From Streptococcus australis (GTDB lineage: Bacteria > Bacillota > Bacilli > Lactobacillales > Streptococcaceae), in assembly GCF_901543175.1 (NCBI RefSeq), contig NZ_LR594040.1, positions 806,001 to 870,000 on the forward strand: DNA of 64,000 nt. The letters run 5' to 3'. The position numbers were made by a program, and so were the translations under genes. Positions 37,875 to 46,825 of this stretch are shown here, one piece after another. The notes beneath the pieces are model-generated. The model searched no databases, was not told the origin of the DNA, and was given only the letters and a program-made list of their open reading frames with translations. Position 1 is the first letter of the stretch; each line of letters starts with the position of its first letter.

Positions 37875-37925
37875 ATGTTCTTTGGATACTACTTCCGTTT
37901 TTGGTTCAGCATTTGGTGGCGTTAA
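37875..37925 (+). CDS. Aromatic-rich leader peptide, orphan
   Basis: The 16-codon ORF encodes MFFGYYFRFWFSIWWR, with ten Phe, Tyr or Trp residues, and follows a near-perfect AAAGGAGGTG ribosome site and a good promoter. Such codon bias, with mutually exclusive hairpins downstream, is the mark of an attenuator for aromatic amino acid genes. No such gene follows on this strand; the next genes are on the minus strand. It may be an orphaned attenuator or an independent small peptide. The two adjacent Trp also recall WW-type signalling peptides, but it lacks a precursor region. Confidence 0.65.
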   Translation: MFFGYYFRFWFSIWWR

Positions 37926-37945
37926 TAGAGGTTAGTGGTTGTTAA

Positions 37946-38010
37946 ATTAAACTCAAATAGCTTTATGCCAGTAAGAAACTGAAATATTCAGTTTAATATG
38001 AGTTTTATTT
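37946..38010 (+). promoter_or_regulatory. Mutually exclusive hairpins after the aromatic leader
   Basis: Three pairings compete. ATTAAACT (37946-37953) pairs with AGTTTAAT (37990-37997). AAACTGAA (37976-37983) pairs with TTCAGTTT (37987-37994). AAACTCA (37949-37955) pairs with TGAGTTT (37999-38005), which is followed by a T-rich run. This is the layout of an antiterminator/terminator switch. Confidence 0.55.
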
Positions 38011-38103
38011 TATCTAGTAAATCAACGTTTTCTATCACAACTCTATTGCAGCTAAGCTATGATATGTGATGATTGTCAACCCTATCTTGTTAACATTTTT
38101 ATG

Positions 38104-38138
38104 GTCTCGAGAAATCTTATTTCTTGGGACTTTTTTTA
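38104..38138 (+). terminator. Terminator of the orphan leader transcript
   Basis: GTCTCGAGAAAT pairs with ATTTCTTGGGAC (12 pairs, two G-U) around a CTT loop, followed by seven T. Between 38011 and 38235 I see no other gene. Confidence 0.82.
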
Positions 38139-38235
38139 TTGTTTGAAAAGTTGTGTGTTGATTTTGTTGAACTAGGAGAACAAAAAAGACAAGCTACTTT
38201 GAAAAGTAATTTGTCTGTTGCTGGGTTACTTTTTA

Positions 38236-39051
38236 TTAAAACACACGATAGACATAAGGATTTTCTGGTTTGTCTACTTTGGTGAAACTCTCAACTTCCA
38301 GTGTTGGGAGTTTTTGTTTGAGTTCTTTATGGTAGTGTAGGGTCAGGGTTCCTCTAGCGGTAATCCAGATATTGTCAGGATACTGGCGTGAGTTTCCCTT
38401 GGTCAAGAGTCCATATACACCAGAGTCTGCGATACAGTGGATAATCCCAAAGCGAAAGAGGAACTGGCTATCTGGATGGCTAGGATCGTTATAGACAAAG
38501 CCTGTAAACTCGATTTTCTTTCCTTCAAACTCTTGAGGATAGTCATAGAGAACTTCCATGACCTCCATATAGTTATCATCTGTAACTTGAATGGTTGGCT
38601 GGGAGAGGTATTTATCAGCCGTTGCCCTCATTTCCATTTCATAAGCAGACTTGGAAAAATAGGTACTGGTATCGGGTTTGAGGTATTGATTGGATGTTCC
38701 TTCGCTTGCCTGAATAGCTGTATCGATTCCCTCAGCAAGTGGGAAATGATAGCCTTTGGCAGATACGGTTCTCGAGTCCAAACTTACTGTCGGAAAGGCA
38801 ACTCCAATCAAGAGAGGTAGTGACAGTAACAGGATGCTGATTTGTCTAGCTCGACGACTTTCCATATGGCTGTGAGAGTTGATTTTCTTAATCCAGATGT
38901 AGAATTGGACCAGAGCCAACAGAAGAGAAAGGACCATGGAGATATAGACTAGATAGGAATAGTGGAGGTTGATGTAATGACTAAGCTTTCCAGATAGCTT
39001 GAGGTAAAGGGTCAGAGCAAAATAGCCCAGTAGAATGAAAAATCGAATCAT
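38236..39051 (-). CDS. TIGR03943-type partner protein of a permease (DUF1980)
   Basis: The 271-residue protein has N-terminal membrane helices (about residues 3-20, 28-50, 70-88) and a C-terminal extracytoplasmic domain with GVYGLLTKGNSRQYPDN and WITARGTL, typical of the DUF1980/TIGR03943 family. It overlaps its permease partner by 4 bases on the minus strand. The pair is widespread in Firmicutes. A metal or small-molecule export role has been suggested but is not shown here. Confidence 0.85.
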   Translation of the reverse strand: MIRFFILLGYFALTLYLKLSGKLSHYINLHYSYLVYISMVLSLLLALVQFYIWIKKINSHSHMESRRARQISILLLSLPLLIGVAFPTVSLDSRTVSAKGYHFPLAEGIDTAIQASEGTSNQYLKPDTSTYFSKSAYEMEMRATADKYLSQPTIQVTDDNYMEVMEVLYDYPQEFEGKKIEFTGFVYNDPSHPDSQFLFRFGIIHCIADSGVYGLLTKGNSRQYPDNIWITARGTLTLHYHKELKQKLPTLEVESFTKVDKPENPYVYRVF

Positions 39052-39953
39052 AGCATCACCCCTATCATGTAAGAATAAAGCAAGACAAGCAGAGTCACGA
39101 TGCCCATAAATTGCCAGATGAAGTTGGCCTTGAGATAGTGTTTCATCATGAGGAGATTTTTGATATCAAGCATGGGGCCAATGACTAGAAAAGCAAGGAC
39201 TGGTGCTAGGCCAAAGCTCGAGAGGAGAGAAGCACCGATAAAGGCGTCCGCCTCGCTACAAAGAGAGAGGAGAAAGGCAAGAAACATGAGCAAGAGGATC
39301 GCAAGGACTGGAGTAGCACTGATAGAGGTCAGGATCCGAGTCGGGACATAGACCTGTACGATAGCTGCAAAGAGACAGCCAAGGGCTAAATAGCGCCCCA
39401 TATCGAAAAACTCGTCAATAGCTTGTATAAAGACCTGAAAGACTTTTCTAGCAGGAGTCAAGTGTGAAAAGTCATGTTCATGACAAGCAATAGGGTTTTC
39501 TTTTTGAATGGATTCCTTCCAGAAAAATCCTAGGAAAATCCCCAGCACCAAAGCGACTAAAATCGATCCCAGAGCTCGCAAGATGGTAATTTTGAAGGAA
39601 TTGCCAAAGGCAGAATAGGTAGCGAAAAGAACGATAGGATTGATGATGGGAGCAGTCACCAGAAAGGGAACGGCCGTGTAGCTGGGGACTTTCTTTTCCA
39701 AAAAACGATTGATAATCGGAACGATTCCACACTCACAAGAGGGAAAGAGAAAGCCGATGAAGGTACCAAAAAAAATCCTCCCCCAACGATTGCGAGGGAG
39801 AAATTCAGTGACTTTATCTGGTGTGATATAAACTTCAATCCAGCCTGAAATGAGACTCCCAATCAGAACAAAAGGCAGAGCCTCGATGATAATAGAGAGA
39901 AAAATAGCTCCCGCTTGTAATACACTAGGGGGAAGAGATTGGAAAATTGTCAT
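39048..39953 (-). CDS. YraQ/DUF318-type permease
   Basis: The 301-residue integral membrane protein has about eight hydrophobic segments, with the family motif FLFPSCECGIVPII (residues ~68-81) containing a CEC pair and PFLVTAPIINPIV. It belongs to the DUF318 permease family and forms a unit with the downstream TIGR03943-type gene. The cysteine pair in the membrane hints at metal or arsenical substrates, but this is inference. Confidence 0.87.
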   Translation of the reverse strand: MTIFQSLPPSVLQAGAIFLSIIIEALPFVLIGSLISGWIEVYITPDKVTEFLPRNRWGRIFFGTFIGFLFPSCECGIVPIINRFLEKKVPSYTAVPFLVTAPIINPIVLFATYSAFGNSFKITILRALGSILVALVLGIFLGFFWKESIQKENPIACHEHDFSHLTPARKVFQVFIQAIDEFFDMGRYLALGCLFAAIVQVYVPTRILTSISATPVLAILLLMFLAFLLSLCSEADAFIGASLLSSFGLAPVLAFLVIGPMLDIKNLLMMKHYLKANFIWQFMGIVTLLVLLYSYMIGVML

Positions 39954-40085
39954 CTATTTTTTCTTCTCAACTTTTTCTTTTTTATCTTTGTCGTCTGGAA
40001 AAGTGACCTGTGTTAAGTCAGGAAGTTTGGCAAATTCTTCAAACATCTTGTCCAAATCATCAGTTTTTGTAAATTTAACAGCCAT
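39954..40085 (-). CDS. 43-residue lysine-rich small protein heading the permease operon
   Basis: The minus-strand frame encodes MAVKFTKTDDLDKMFEEFA and ends in a lysine- and aspartate-rich tail DDKDKKEKVEKKK. Its stop is directly adjacent to the permease start, and an AGAGGTAG ribosome site precedes it. The amphipathic helix and charged tail look like a genuine small protein translated with the operon. Function is unknown. Confidence 0.7.
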   Translation of the reverse strand: MAVKFTKTDDLDKMFEEFAKLPDLTQVTFPDDKDKKEKVEKKK

Positions 40086-40115
40086 GAGCCTACCTCTTTT
40101 CTAAATTCTACCTCT

Positions 40116-40121
40116 ATTATA
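40116..40121 (-). promoter_or_regulatory. -10 of the permease operon
   Basis: On the minus strand TATAAT lies about 30 bases before the small ORF's start. The -35 is weak. It is divergent from the tex promoter. Confidence 0.5.
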
Positions 40122-40206
40122 CTATTATTTTGCGGAAAAGGGATTATTTTTATTTTGATAATCAAAGAGGTAAAAACAGGTAAGGTGAAACAAGCTTTGT
40201 TCCTTA

Positions 40207-40215
40207 TGGTATAAT
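40207..40215 (+). promoter_or_regulatory. tex promoter, predicting a leaderless mRNA
   Basis: TGG-TATAAT ends 6 bases before the tex ATG at 40222. No ribosome site fits between them, so transcription should start at or next to the initiation codon. Confidence 0.6.
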
Positions 40216-40221
40216 AGGTTT

Positions 40222-42351
40222 ATGGATAAAAAATATGAAAAAATCTCCCAAGATTTGGGTGTAACGTTAAAGCAAATCGATACCGTTCTAAGTTTGACTG
40301 CCGAAGGGGCGACGATTCCCTTTATCGCGCGTTATCGAAAGGATATGACTGGTAGTTTGGATGAGGTGGCGATTAAGGCCATTATAGACTTGGATAAAAG
40401 CCTGACTAATCTCAATGACCGCAAGGAAGCTGTCTTGGCTAAGATTCAAGAACAAGGCAAGCTAACAAAGGAATTGGAAGAAGCTATCTTAGCTGCCGAA
40501 AAACTAGCAGATGTAGAAGAACTGTATCTTCCATACAAGGAAAAGCGTCGGACCAAGGCAACCATTGCCCGTGAAGCTGGACTCTTCCCTCTTGCGCGCT
40601 TGATTTTGCAGAATGTAGCTGACTTAGAGAAAGAGGCTGAGAAGTTTGTCTGTGAAGGATTTGCGACTGGTCAAGAAACTTTGGCTGGTGCAGTTGCTAT
40701 CTTGGTAGAAGCCTTATCCGAAGATGTCAATCTACGTGCTATGACCTATCAGGAGGTGCTGAGACATTCTAAAATCACTTCGCAGGTCAAGGATGAAAGT
40801 CTTGATGAAAAACAAGTTTTTCAGATTTATTACGATTTTTCAGAGACAGTTGGCAACATGCAGGGCTATCGTACCTTAGCACTCAATCGTGGGGAAAAAT
40901 TAGGCATCTTGAAGGTTGGTTTTGAACATGCGACGGATCGTATCCTAGCTTTCTTTGCTGCTCGTTTCAAGGTGAAAAACGCCTATATTGATGAAGTTAT
41001 CCAGCAATCTGTTAAGAAAAAAGTCTTGCCTGCTATTGAGCGACGCATTCGGACAGAATTGACTGAGAAGGCAGAAGAAGGAGCTATCCAACTCTTTTCT
41101 GACAACCTGCGAAATCTCCTCTTGGTTGCTCCGCTGAAAGGGCGCGTGGTTTTAGGGTTTGACCCTGCCTTTCGTACAGGTGCCAAGCTAGCTGTCGTTG
41201 ATGCGACGGGGAAAATGCTAACGACCCAAGTCATCTATCCTGTTAAACCAGCATCATCTCGTCAGATTGAAGAAGCCAAGAGAGACTTAGCCGACCTGAT
41301 CGGTCAGTACAGTGTGGAAATCATTGCCATTGGTAATGGAACGGCCAGTCGCGAAAGTGAGGCCTTTGTGGCGGAAGTTCTTAAAGATTTTCCAGAAGTC
41401 AGCTATGTTATCGTCAATGAGAGCGGTGCTTCTGTCTACTCTGCCAGCGAACTTGCGCGTCAGGAATTTCCAGAATTAACCGTTGAAAAACGCTCTGCTA
41501 TCTCTATCGCTCGTCGTTTGCAAGATCCCCTTGCGGAATTGGTTAAAATCGATCCTAAGTCAATCGGTGTCGGTCAATACCAACACGATGTCAGTCAGAA
41601 GAAACTATCTGAGAGTCTGGATTTTGTCGTCGATACGGTGGTCAACCAAGTCGGTGTCAATGTTAACACAGCCAGCCCAGCACTTCTCTCCCACGTAGCT
41701 GGACTCAATAAAACCATTTCTGAAAATATCGTCAAATACCGTGAGGAAGAAGGAAAAATCACTTCACGCGCCCAAATCAAGAAGGTTCCTCGTCTCGGTG
41801 CCAAAGCCTTTGAGCAGGCTGCTGGTTTCCTCCGTATCCCTGAAAGTAGCAATATTCTTGATAATACTGGAGTTCACCCAGAAAACTATGCTGCCGTTAA
41901 GGAACTCTTCAAACGCTTGGACATCAAGGAACTGAATGAAGAGGCCCAAAGCAAACTCAAGTCCCTTTCTGTCAAGGAAATGGCGCAAGAACTAGAACTT
42001 GGCCCAGAAACCCTTAAAGATATCATTGCTGATCTTCTCAAACCGGGTCGAGATTTCCGTGATTCTTTTGATGCTCCAGTTCTCCGTCAAGATGTCTTGG
42101 ATATTAAAGACTTAAAAGTCGGCCAGAAGCTGGAAGGTGTGGTGCGTAACGTCGTTGACTTCGGTGCCTTCGTTGATATCGGGATTCACGAGGACGGTTT
42201 GATTCATATTTCCCACATGAGTCGCAAATTTATCAAACACCCTAGCCAAGTGGTGTCCGTCGGAGATTTGGTAACGGTTTGGGTTAAGAAAATCGATACT
42301 GAACGTGAAAAAGTCAATCTGTCGCTCCTAGCTCCAGATGAAACTGACTGA
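40222..42351 (+). CDS. tex: Tex family S1 RNA-binding protein
   Basis: Tex is a nucleic-acid-binding protein with roles in transcription and stress tolerance. The 709-residue protein has the N-terminal helical region ([22 protein letters not shown]), a YqgF/RNase H-like domain ([28 protein letters not shown]), helix-hairpin-helix motifs ([22 protein letters not shown]) and a C-terminal S1 domain (about 632-700, [21 protein letters not shown]). It overlaps the sprT-like gene by 14 bases. Confidence 0.96.
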   Translation: MDKKYEKISQDLGVTLKQIDTVLSLTAEGATIPFIARYRKDMTGSLDEVAIKAIIDLDKSLTNLNDRKEAVLAKIQEQGKLTKELEEAILAAEKLADVEELYLPYKEKRRTKATIAREAGLFPLARLILQNVADLEKEAEKFVCEGFATGQETLAGAVAILVEALSEDVNLRAMTYQEVLRHSKITSQVKDESLDEKQVFQIYYDFSETVGNMQGYRTLALNRGEKLGILKVGFEHATDRILAFFAARFKVKNAYIDEVIQQSVKKKVLPAIERRIRTELTEKAEEGAIQLFSDNLRNLLLVAPLKGRVVLGFDPAFRTGAKLAVVDATGKMLTTQVIYPVKPASSRQIEEAKRDLADLIGQYSVEIIAIGNGTASRESEAFVAEVLKDFPEVSYVIVNESGASVYSASELARQEFPELTVEKRSAISIARRLQDPLAELVKIDPKSIGVGQYQHDVSQKKLSESLDFVVDTVVNQVGVNVNTASPALLSHVAGLNKTISENIVKYREEEGKITSRAQIKKVPRLGAKAFEQAAGFLRIPESSNILDNTGVHPENYAAVKELFKRLDIKELNEEAQSKLKSLSVKEMAQELELGPETLKDIIADLLKPGRDFRDSFDAPVLRQDVLDIKDLKVGQKLEGVVRNVVDFGAFVDIGIHEDGLIHISHMSRKFIKHPSQVVSVGDLVTVWVKKIDTEREKVNLSLLAPDETD

Positions 42352-42781
42352 GTACGTTCAGTCTGTTTCACTCGAAGACTTTGGTAGGCCTTTCACACAC
42401 CAAGCCCAGTGGAATCCTCGTCTGCGAACGACAGGTGGACGATTTTTCCCCAAGGATGGGCATTTGGATTTTAATCCCAAGGTTTATAATGAACTAGGTT
42501 TGGAAGTCTTTCGCAAGATTGTACGCCATGAACTCTGTCACTATCACCTTTATTTTCAGAAAAAGGGGTATCGCCATAAGGATCGAGATTTTAAGGAACT
42601 TTTGAAAGAAGTGGATGGACTGCGCTTTGTACCACCTTTGAAAGACAAAAGTACCTACCTAGCCTATCAGTGCAAATCCTGCCAGCAATGCTATCAACGT
42701 AAGAGAAGAATCGACACCAAGCGCTATCGCTGTGGCATCTGCCGAGGTAAACTCGTCATCTTAAATCGGCCTAAGGACTGA
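42338..42781 (+). CDS. SprT-like metalloprotease domain protein
   Basis: The 147-residue protein has the zinc-metalloprotease motif [17 protein letters not shown] (about residues 67-83) and a C-terminal zinc ribbon CKSC...CGIC, the SprT-like layout. SprT/Spartan relatives cleave DNA-protein crosslinks in eukaryotes, and the bacterial role is less clear. It is translationally coupled to tex by overlap. Confidence 0.9.
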   Translation: MKLTEYVQSVSLEDFGRPFTHQAQWNPRLRTTGGRFFPKDGHLDFNPKVYNELGLEVFRKIVRHELCHYHLYFQKKGYRHKDRDFKELLKEVDGLRFVPPLKDKSTYLAYQCKSCQQCYQRKRRIDTKRYRCGICRGKLVILNRPKD

Positions 42782-42800
42782 TGTTCTTGGTTCCGTTTCA

Positions 42801-42809
42801 TGCTATACT
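42801..42809 (+). promoter_or_regulatory. Extended -10 promoter of the PspC-domain gene
   Basis: TGC-TATACT lies 31 bases before the ATG at 42841. The -35 is poor. Confidence 0.5.
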
Positions 42810-42840
42810 ACTTGTAAGAATACCGAAAGAGGAAATAATC

Positions 42841-43113
42841 ATGAATACAAAATTTTATAAAATGAGACGAAATCGTATGGTGTCAGGAGTTTTAGCTGGT
42901 CTATCAGACAAGTGGAATTTTGATGTAACCCTAGTCCGCTTTCTCTTTGCCATTTTTACCGTGGCAAATTTTGGAATTGGTGTGATTATTTACATCATCC
43001 TTGCCTCTATCTTACCAACCAAGGAAGACATAGAAGCCGAAATGTACGGAACAGGACCACGCAAACGCAAGGAAGCCCAAGCTATTGAAGACAATGATGG
43101 CTGGTTTTGGTGA
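42841..43113 (+). CDS. PspC-domain membrane protein
   Basis: The 90-residue protein has a PspC domain: FYKMRRNRMVSGVLAGLSDKW, then a membrane segment NFGIGVIIYIILASILP (about 41-57) and a charged tail. PspC proteins take part in envelope-stress responses, and in streptococci they are often in LiaR-type regulons. I chose ATG 42841, with AAAGAGG before it. Confidence 0.88.
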   Translation: MNTKFYKMRRNRMVSGVLAGLSDKWNFDVTLVRFLFAIFTVANFGIGVIIYIILASILPTKEDIEAEMYGTGPRKRKEAQAIEDNDGWFW

Positions 43114-43129
43114 TAATAGTTGAAGCATG

Positions 43130-43158
43130 AACTTCGTCCAATAGGACGAAGTTTTTTT
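43130..43158 (+). terminator. Terminator after the PspC-domain gene
   Basis: A perfect 10-bp stem AACTTCGTCC/GGACGAAGTT around AATA is followed by TTTTT. Confidence 0.92.
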
Positions 43159-43162
43159 AAAC

Positions 43163-43192
43163 TTGTCAAATCAAATCCTTAAATAGTATAAT
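43163..43192 (+). promoter_or_regulatory. Promoter of the three-gene cassette
   Basis: TTGTCA (43163-43168) and TATAAT (43187-43192) are 18 bp apart, right after the upstream terminator and 34 bases before the first cassette gene. Confidence 0.72.
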
Positions 43193-43226
43193 AAATCAGT
43201 GAATACAATAATTTAGAGAGATTAAT

Positions 43227-44915
43227 ATGGCTAACGAAAATAAAACGTTCGAATTACAAAGTTCTGAAATTGACTTTGACTATGAACAGTTACTTGAAAT
43301 AGAAAATTCTTTAGAAAATAACCTTAAGGATGTTGTTGAACACATAGAGCAACTTGATATAGATAGAGAAAAATTACAAAATAATGAATACCTTCAAGAA
43401 TCTATTGAAAATATAGTCTGGGAGCAAGTACAACTTCAACTTGCTACCCAAATAGGTGAAGAGTTTATTAAAGATAACAATGGTCAAACTCTAGATTTAC
43501 GAAAAGATGCACATATACAAACTGCTGAAAATTTTGAAAATGGAAAACTAGCAACTCATAATAGAGATGTCGATTATCAAGAAAGATACGATAATTGGCA
43601 AGCAAAATTTCAAAGAGACGATAAAGGAAACATAAAAACTCATACTACCAGATCTGGAAAAATTGAAAATACTATAAAAAAAGATGCGAGAGAATTTTTA
43701 GATAAAAATAGACCAAGAGGTTCAAAAGCAAAAGGAACTGATATGGATCATACCATTTCTGCTGGTGAAATCATTCGTGACAGTAGAGTTAATGCTTTTA
43801 TGGATGAAAATCAACAATATGCTTTTGCTAATAGTGATATTAATCTAAACGAGATGAGGTCTAGTGTAAATCGTGCTAAAGGTTCTAAATCTGTACCGGA
43901 TTATCTCGATTACCCAAATTCTAAAGGTCAGTATGCCAAAGACAATCAAAATTTATCCGAATCAGAAATAAAACATATGAAAGAGAAGTACAATCATGCT
44001 AAAGATGATTTGGACAATAAAGTAAATGAAGCAGAGAAGCGAGCTATAAAATCTGGTAAAAAATCACGACGTGACGAGGCTTTAAAAGTTTCAGGAAAAG
44101 CTTTGAAGGCTGCAATTTTCCAACTTTTATCAGAATTTTTAAAAGAAATTATCAAGAAATTTATAGTTTGGTTGAGTGAAAAGCATAAGAATTTCAATTC
44201 ATTCCTTGAGAAATTAAAAGAAGCTGTTTCTTCTTTTGTTTCAATTTTATCAAAGCATATTTTAAATGTTGGTAAATCAATCTTAACAATGCTTGTAACT
44301 TCTATTTTTGGAACAGTTGGTGAAGTATTTTTAAAGATTTGGACATTTATAAAACAGGGATGGTCATCTCTAAAAGATGCTATTGACTATTTGAATAACC
44401 CTGAAAATAGTTCCAAAGATATTAATATTATTATTCTCGAACTTGGTAAAATAATAACTTCGGGTATAATAGTTACCGGAGGGCTAGCTTTAGGTGAAAC
44501 AATCGGAAAATCTCTCATTACTATTGCACCTCCACTTGCAGTAGAAATACCTATTCTTGGTTCTATAGCTAGTGTTATTGGAACATTTATGGGGGCTACT
44601 GTCGCTGGTATAACAGGCGCTTTTGTATTAAAAATGATTGATCAGCAAATTGTCAATAGGCAGATTACTGAACTAAGTTCTAAGAAAATTGATCAAAATA
44701 ATGAAATGTTAGTCATTCAAGATCAATTACTAGATGTAAAGAGCATAAAGCTTCAAGCAGAAAAAGATTCTGTTATCAATACTATTAAGGAAAGACATGA
44801 TATGGCTGCTTCAATAATGAAAGAAAAGTTATCAGATATTTTTTCTGAGTCTAGGACAGACGATAAAAGTGACTTTGATGAGATTGATAGTTTATTACAA
44901 GAATTATTAGATTAG
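43227..44915 (+). CDS. Cassette gene 1: HNH-like protein with hydrophobic C-terminal region
   Basis: I do not recognise this 562-residue protein as a named family. Residues 1-100 are acidic and helical. At about 170-220 is a pattern like a degenerate HNH/treble-clef nuclease: TDMDHTISAGEIIRD (D-H pair), then NSDINLNEMRSSVNRAKGSKS (N...N..K-G). A charged helical stretch follows. After it come hydrophobic segments at about 345-365, 408-430 and 435-475 that could insert in a membrane, and a coiled-coil tail. It could be an effector that reaches DNA or the membrane. It is AT-rich, the first gene of a three-gene operon, and ends 10 bases before gene 2. Confidence 0.7.
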   Translation: MANENKTFELQSSEIDFDYEQLLEIENSLENNLKDVVEHIEQLDIDREKLQNNEYLQESIENIVWEQVQLQLATQIGEEFIKDNNGQTLDLRKDAHIQTAENFENGKLATHNRDVDYQERYDNWQAKFQRDDKGNIKTHTTRSGKIENTIKKDAREFLDKNRPRGSKAKGTDMDHTISAGEIIRDSRVNAFMDENQQYAFANSDINLNEMRSSVNRAKGSKSVPDYLDYPNSKGQYAKDNQNLSESEIKHMKEKYNHAKDDLDNKVNEAEKRAIKSGKKSRRDEALKVSGKALKAAIFQLLSEFLKEIIKKFIVWLSEKHKNFNSFLEKLKEAVSSFVSILSKHILNVGKSILTMLVTSIFGTVGEVFLKIWTFIKQGWSSLKDAIDYLNNPENSSKDINIIILELGKIITSGIIVTGGLALGETIGKSLITIAPPLAVEIPILGSIASVIGTFMGATVAGITGAFVLKMIDQQIVNRQITELSSKKIDQNNEMLVIQDQLLDVKSIKLQAEKDSVINTIKERHDMAASIMKEKLSDIFSESRTDDKSDFDEIDSLLQELLD

Positions 44916-44925
44916 GGAGATAAAT

Positions 44926-45654
44926 ATGGAACAAGAAGTAATTGAGCAAGAGCAGGAAAAATTTGAAATAAATATTAGCCACCATGATTTCGATGAGGCA
45001 AAAGAACATCTGAAAGAATTCGCCGAACAAAGTCGAGATGATTTGCATTTTGATAAAGTTAGGACTCATGAAGAATTCTTTGGTTTTGGTCTTGATTTTG
45101 TTGAGCATGGAGTTACTGGTAAAGAGTTTAATACTTTAGTAGAACAAGTTCAAAATTACATTTCAAGATTTTATGAAGATCAACAGAAATTAACTGAAGA
45201 ATTTGGTCAAGTTTATAAAGCTTTAGAAGCTATAGATAAAGATTATATTCATGCAATTCTTTCTTCTGTGGCAGCAATCGACCATACCAATAAGAAAATA
45301 CAAAAAGAACAAACACGTATTGATAAAACCATTGAAAAACAAAAAGCAACTCTTCTAGCTCTTAAACAATTTAAAGAAAAATTCGATGAAGATAATAAGA
45401 AAAATTTCATTGAAGAACATGAGGAACAACTTTCTAAATTAGACAATAGAATCGTAAGATTGGAGGATACGGTAAGCACACTTCCTTTGGAGCCAGTTTC
45501 ACACACTGATGAGATTGAAGAACTCAGAAAAGAGTTGAAAGAAAGTAAGGAACAAATTCAATATATTTCTAATCGACTCCTTACAGTTTTTATCATATCC
45601 GGAGTATCTATTGGAATGTTTATAATCACTTTACTATTTATGTTTTTGAGGTAA
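44926..45654 (+). CDS. Cassette gene 2: tail-anchored coiled-coil protein
   Basis: The 242-residue protein is acidic and mostly helical, with a long coiled coil (about residues 75-215). It ends in a single membrane segment (about 217-240, LTVFIISGVSIGMFIITLL) with almost nothing after it, so it is probably tail-anchored with the bulk in the cytoplasm. Residues 20-60 carry HDFDEAKEHLKEFAEQSRDD and TGKEFNTLVEQVQ. It may tether or sense for its neighbours. The spacing of 3 bases to gene 3 means one transcript. No known family recognised. Confidence 0.7.
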   Translation: MEQEVIEQEQEKFEINISHHDFDEAKEHLKEFAEQSRDDLHFDKVRTHEEFFGFGLDFVEHGVTGKEFNTLVEQVQNYISRFYEDQQKLTEEFGQVYKALEAIDKDYIHAILSSVAAIDHTNKKIQKEQTRIDKTIEKQKATLLALKQFKEKFDEDNKKNFIEEHEEQLSKLDNRIVRLEDTVSTLPLEPVSHTDEIEELRKELKESKEQIQYISNRLLTVFIISGVSIGMFIITLLFMFLR

Positions 45655-45657
45655 ATT

Positions 45658-46770
45658 ATGACTGTATCTCGTGACAAGCTAATTGAGAGCGCCAAAAAAT
45701 TGGATCGACAACTGGGTAACGAGTCAGCTTTTTTCACAAAAGTGAATGAGATTATAATTGATCATTCTGACACAAATAAAGTAGCTGATCTATATAAATC
45801 TATATATTTATTTCAAAAAGAGAATAAAAAAAGTAAGATAAATCCAACGCTAAAAGAATTGTCTGATAATTTAGCTTGTTATTTAGGTTACTCTTATCTT
45901 TTTGAAATACTAGGGAAGGAGTTAGGAAAACGTAATAACTCTTCTCTGAATGAATTGATGAACGAGTTAAATCAATTAGTTGGTTTACAAAAAGTTAAAG
46001 AGGAAGTTTCGAGGTTAGTTATATATCAAAAAATTCAGACCAAAAGAAAAGAGTCTGGGCTAAAAGTACCTAAGAGAACATTGCATATGGCTTTTATGGG
46101 TAATCCTGGTACTGGAAAGACGACAGTGGCCAGAATTGTAGGTCGAATGTATTATCAATTAGGCCTTCTTTCGAAGGGGCATTTTACCGAAGTCTCCAGA
46201 ACGGATTTAATCGCTGGTTATCAAGGTCAAACAGCTTTAAAAGTAAAAAGTGTCATTGAAAAAGCAAAAGGTGGCGTTTTATTCATTGACGAAGCTTATA
46301 GTATTACAGAAAATGACAATACTGATTCATATGGCCGAGAATGTTTAACAGAATTGACAAAGGCTCTAGAGGATTCAAGAGATGATCTAATTGTTATTGT
46401 TGCAGGATATACTGATCCAATGAATCATTTTTTTGAATCGAATCCTGGTCTGAAGTCTCGCTTTAATTATTTTATTAATTTTGAAAATTACTCTTCTACA
46501 GAATTGTTAGATATTCTTGAAACTTTAGCAAGAAAAGATGACTACCAGATTGAAGACAAGCTAAAAGAAATATTATTAAATTATTTTAATGATAAGTTAG
46601 AAAGTAATCTCACCAATTTTTCTAACGGTCGTTTCGTTCGAAATCTTTATGAAGACTTAATAATGAATCAAGCTATTCGAATAGATAAAAGTAAGAGCGT
46701 ATCTTCAAAAGAGTTAACCTTGTTAATAAAAGATGATTTTTATTTATCCCATACTGGTTTTGGTGAGTAA
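45658..46770 (+). CDS. Cassette gene 3: CbbX/SpoVK-type AAA+ ATPase
   Basis: The 370-residue protein has a helical N-terminal region (1-105) and a single AAA+ module of the CbbX/SpoVK/EccA kind. Motifs include NQLVGLQKVKEEV, Walker A MGNPGTGKTTVAR (about 148), GHFTEVSRTDLIAGYQGQTA with the pore-loop-like aromatic, Walker B GVLFIDEAYSI, VIVAGYTDPMNHFF (sensor 1) and NPGLKSRFNYFINF (arginine finger). Such ATPases remodel partner proteins as hexameric rings. Its likely clients are the two proteins encoded upstream. Confidence 0.88.
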   Translation: MTVSRDKLIESAKKLDRQLGNESAFFTKVNEIIIDHSDTNKVADLYKSIYLFQKENKKSKINPTLKELSDNLACYLGYSYLFEILGKELGKRNNSSLNELMNELNQLVGLQKVKEEVSRLVIYQKIQTKRKESGLKVPKRTLHMAFMGNPGTGKTTVARIVGRMYYQLGLLSKGHFTEVSRTDLIAGYQGQTALKVKSVIEKAKGGVLFIDEAYSITENDNTDSYGRECLTELTKALEDSRDDLIVIVAGYTDPMNHFFESNPGLKSRFNYFINFENYSSTELLDILETLARKDDYQIEDKLKEILLNYFNDKLESNLTNFSNGRFVRNLYEDLIMNQAIRIDKSKSVSSKELTLLIKDDFYLSHTGFGE

Positions 46771-46825
46771 ATCTACGGTAACAAAAGTTTTACAACAATA
46801 CTACAAGAGAAAAGAAGGCAGTAGC

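Noticed and set aside
37875..37925. ComS/SHP-type pheromone
   Set aside because: The WW near the end is suggestive, but there is no N-terminal precursor region and the only adjacent regulator-like sequence is a fragment. Kept as an alternative only.
43994..45108. Minus-strand frames inside the three-gene cassette
   Set aside because: They lack ribosome sites, overlap well-supported genes and have compositions expected of antisense frames in AT-rich coding DNA.
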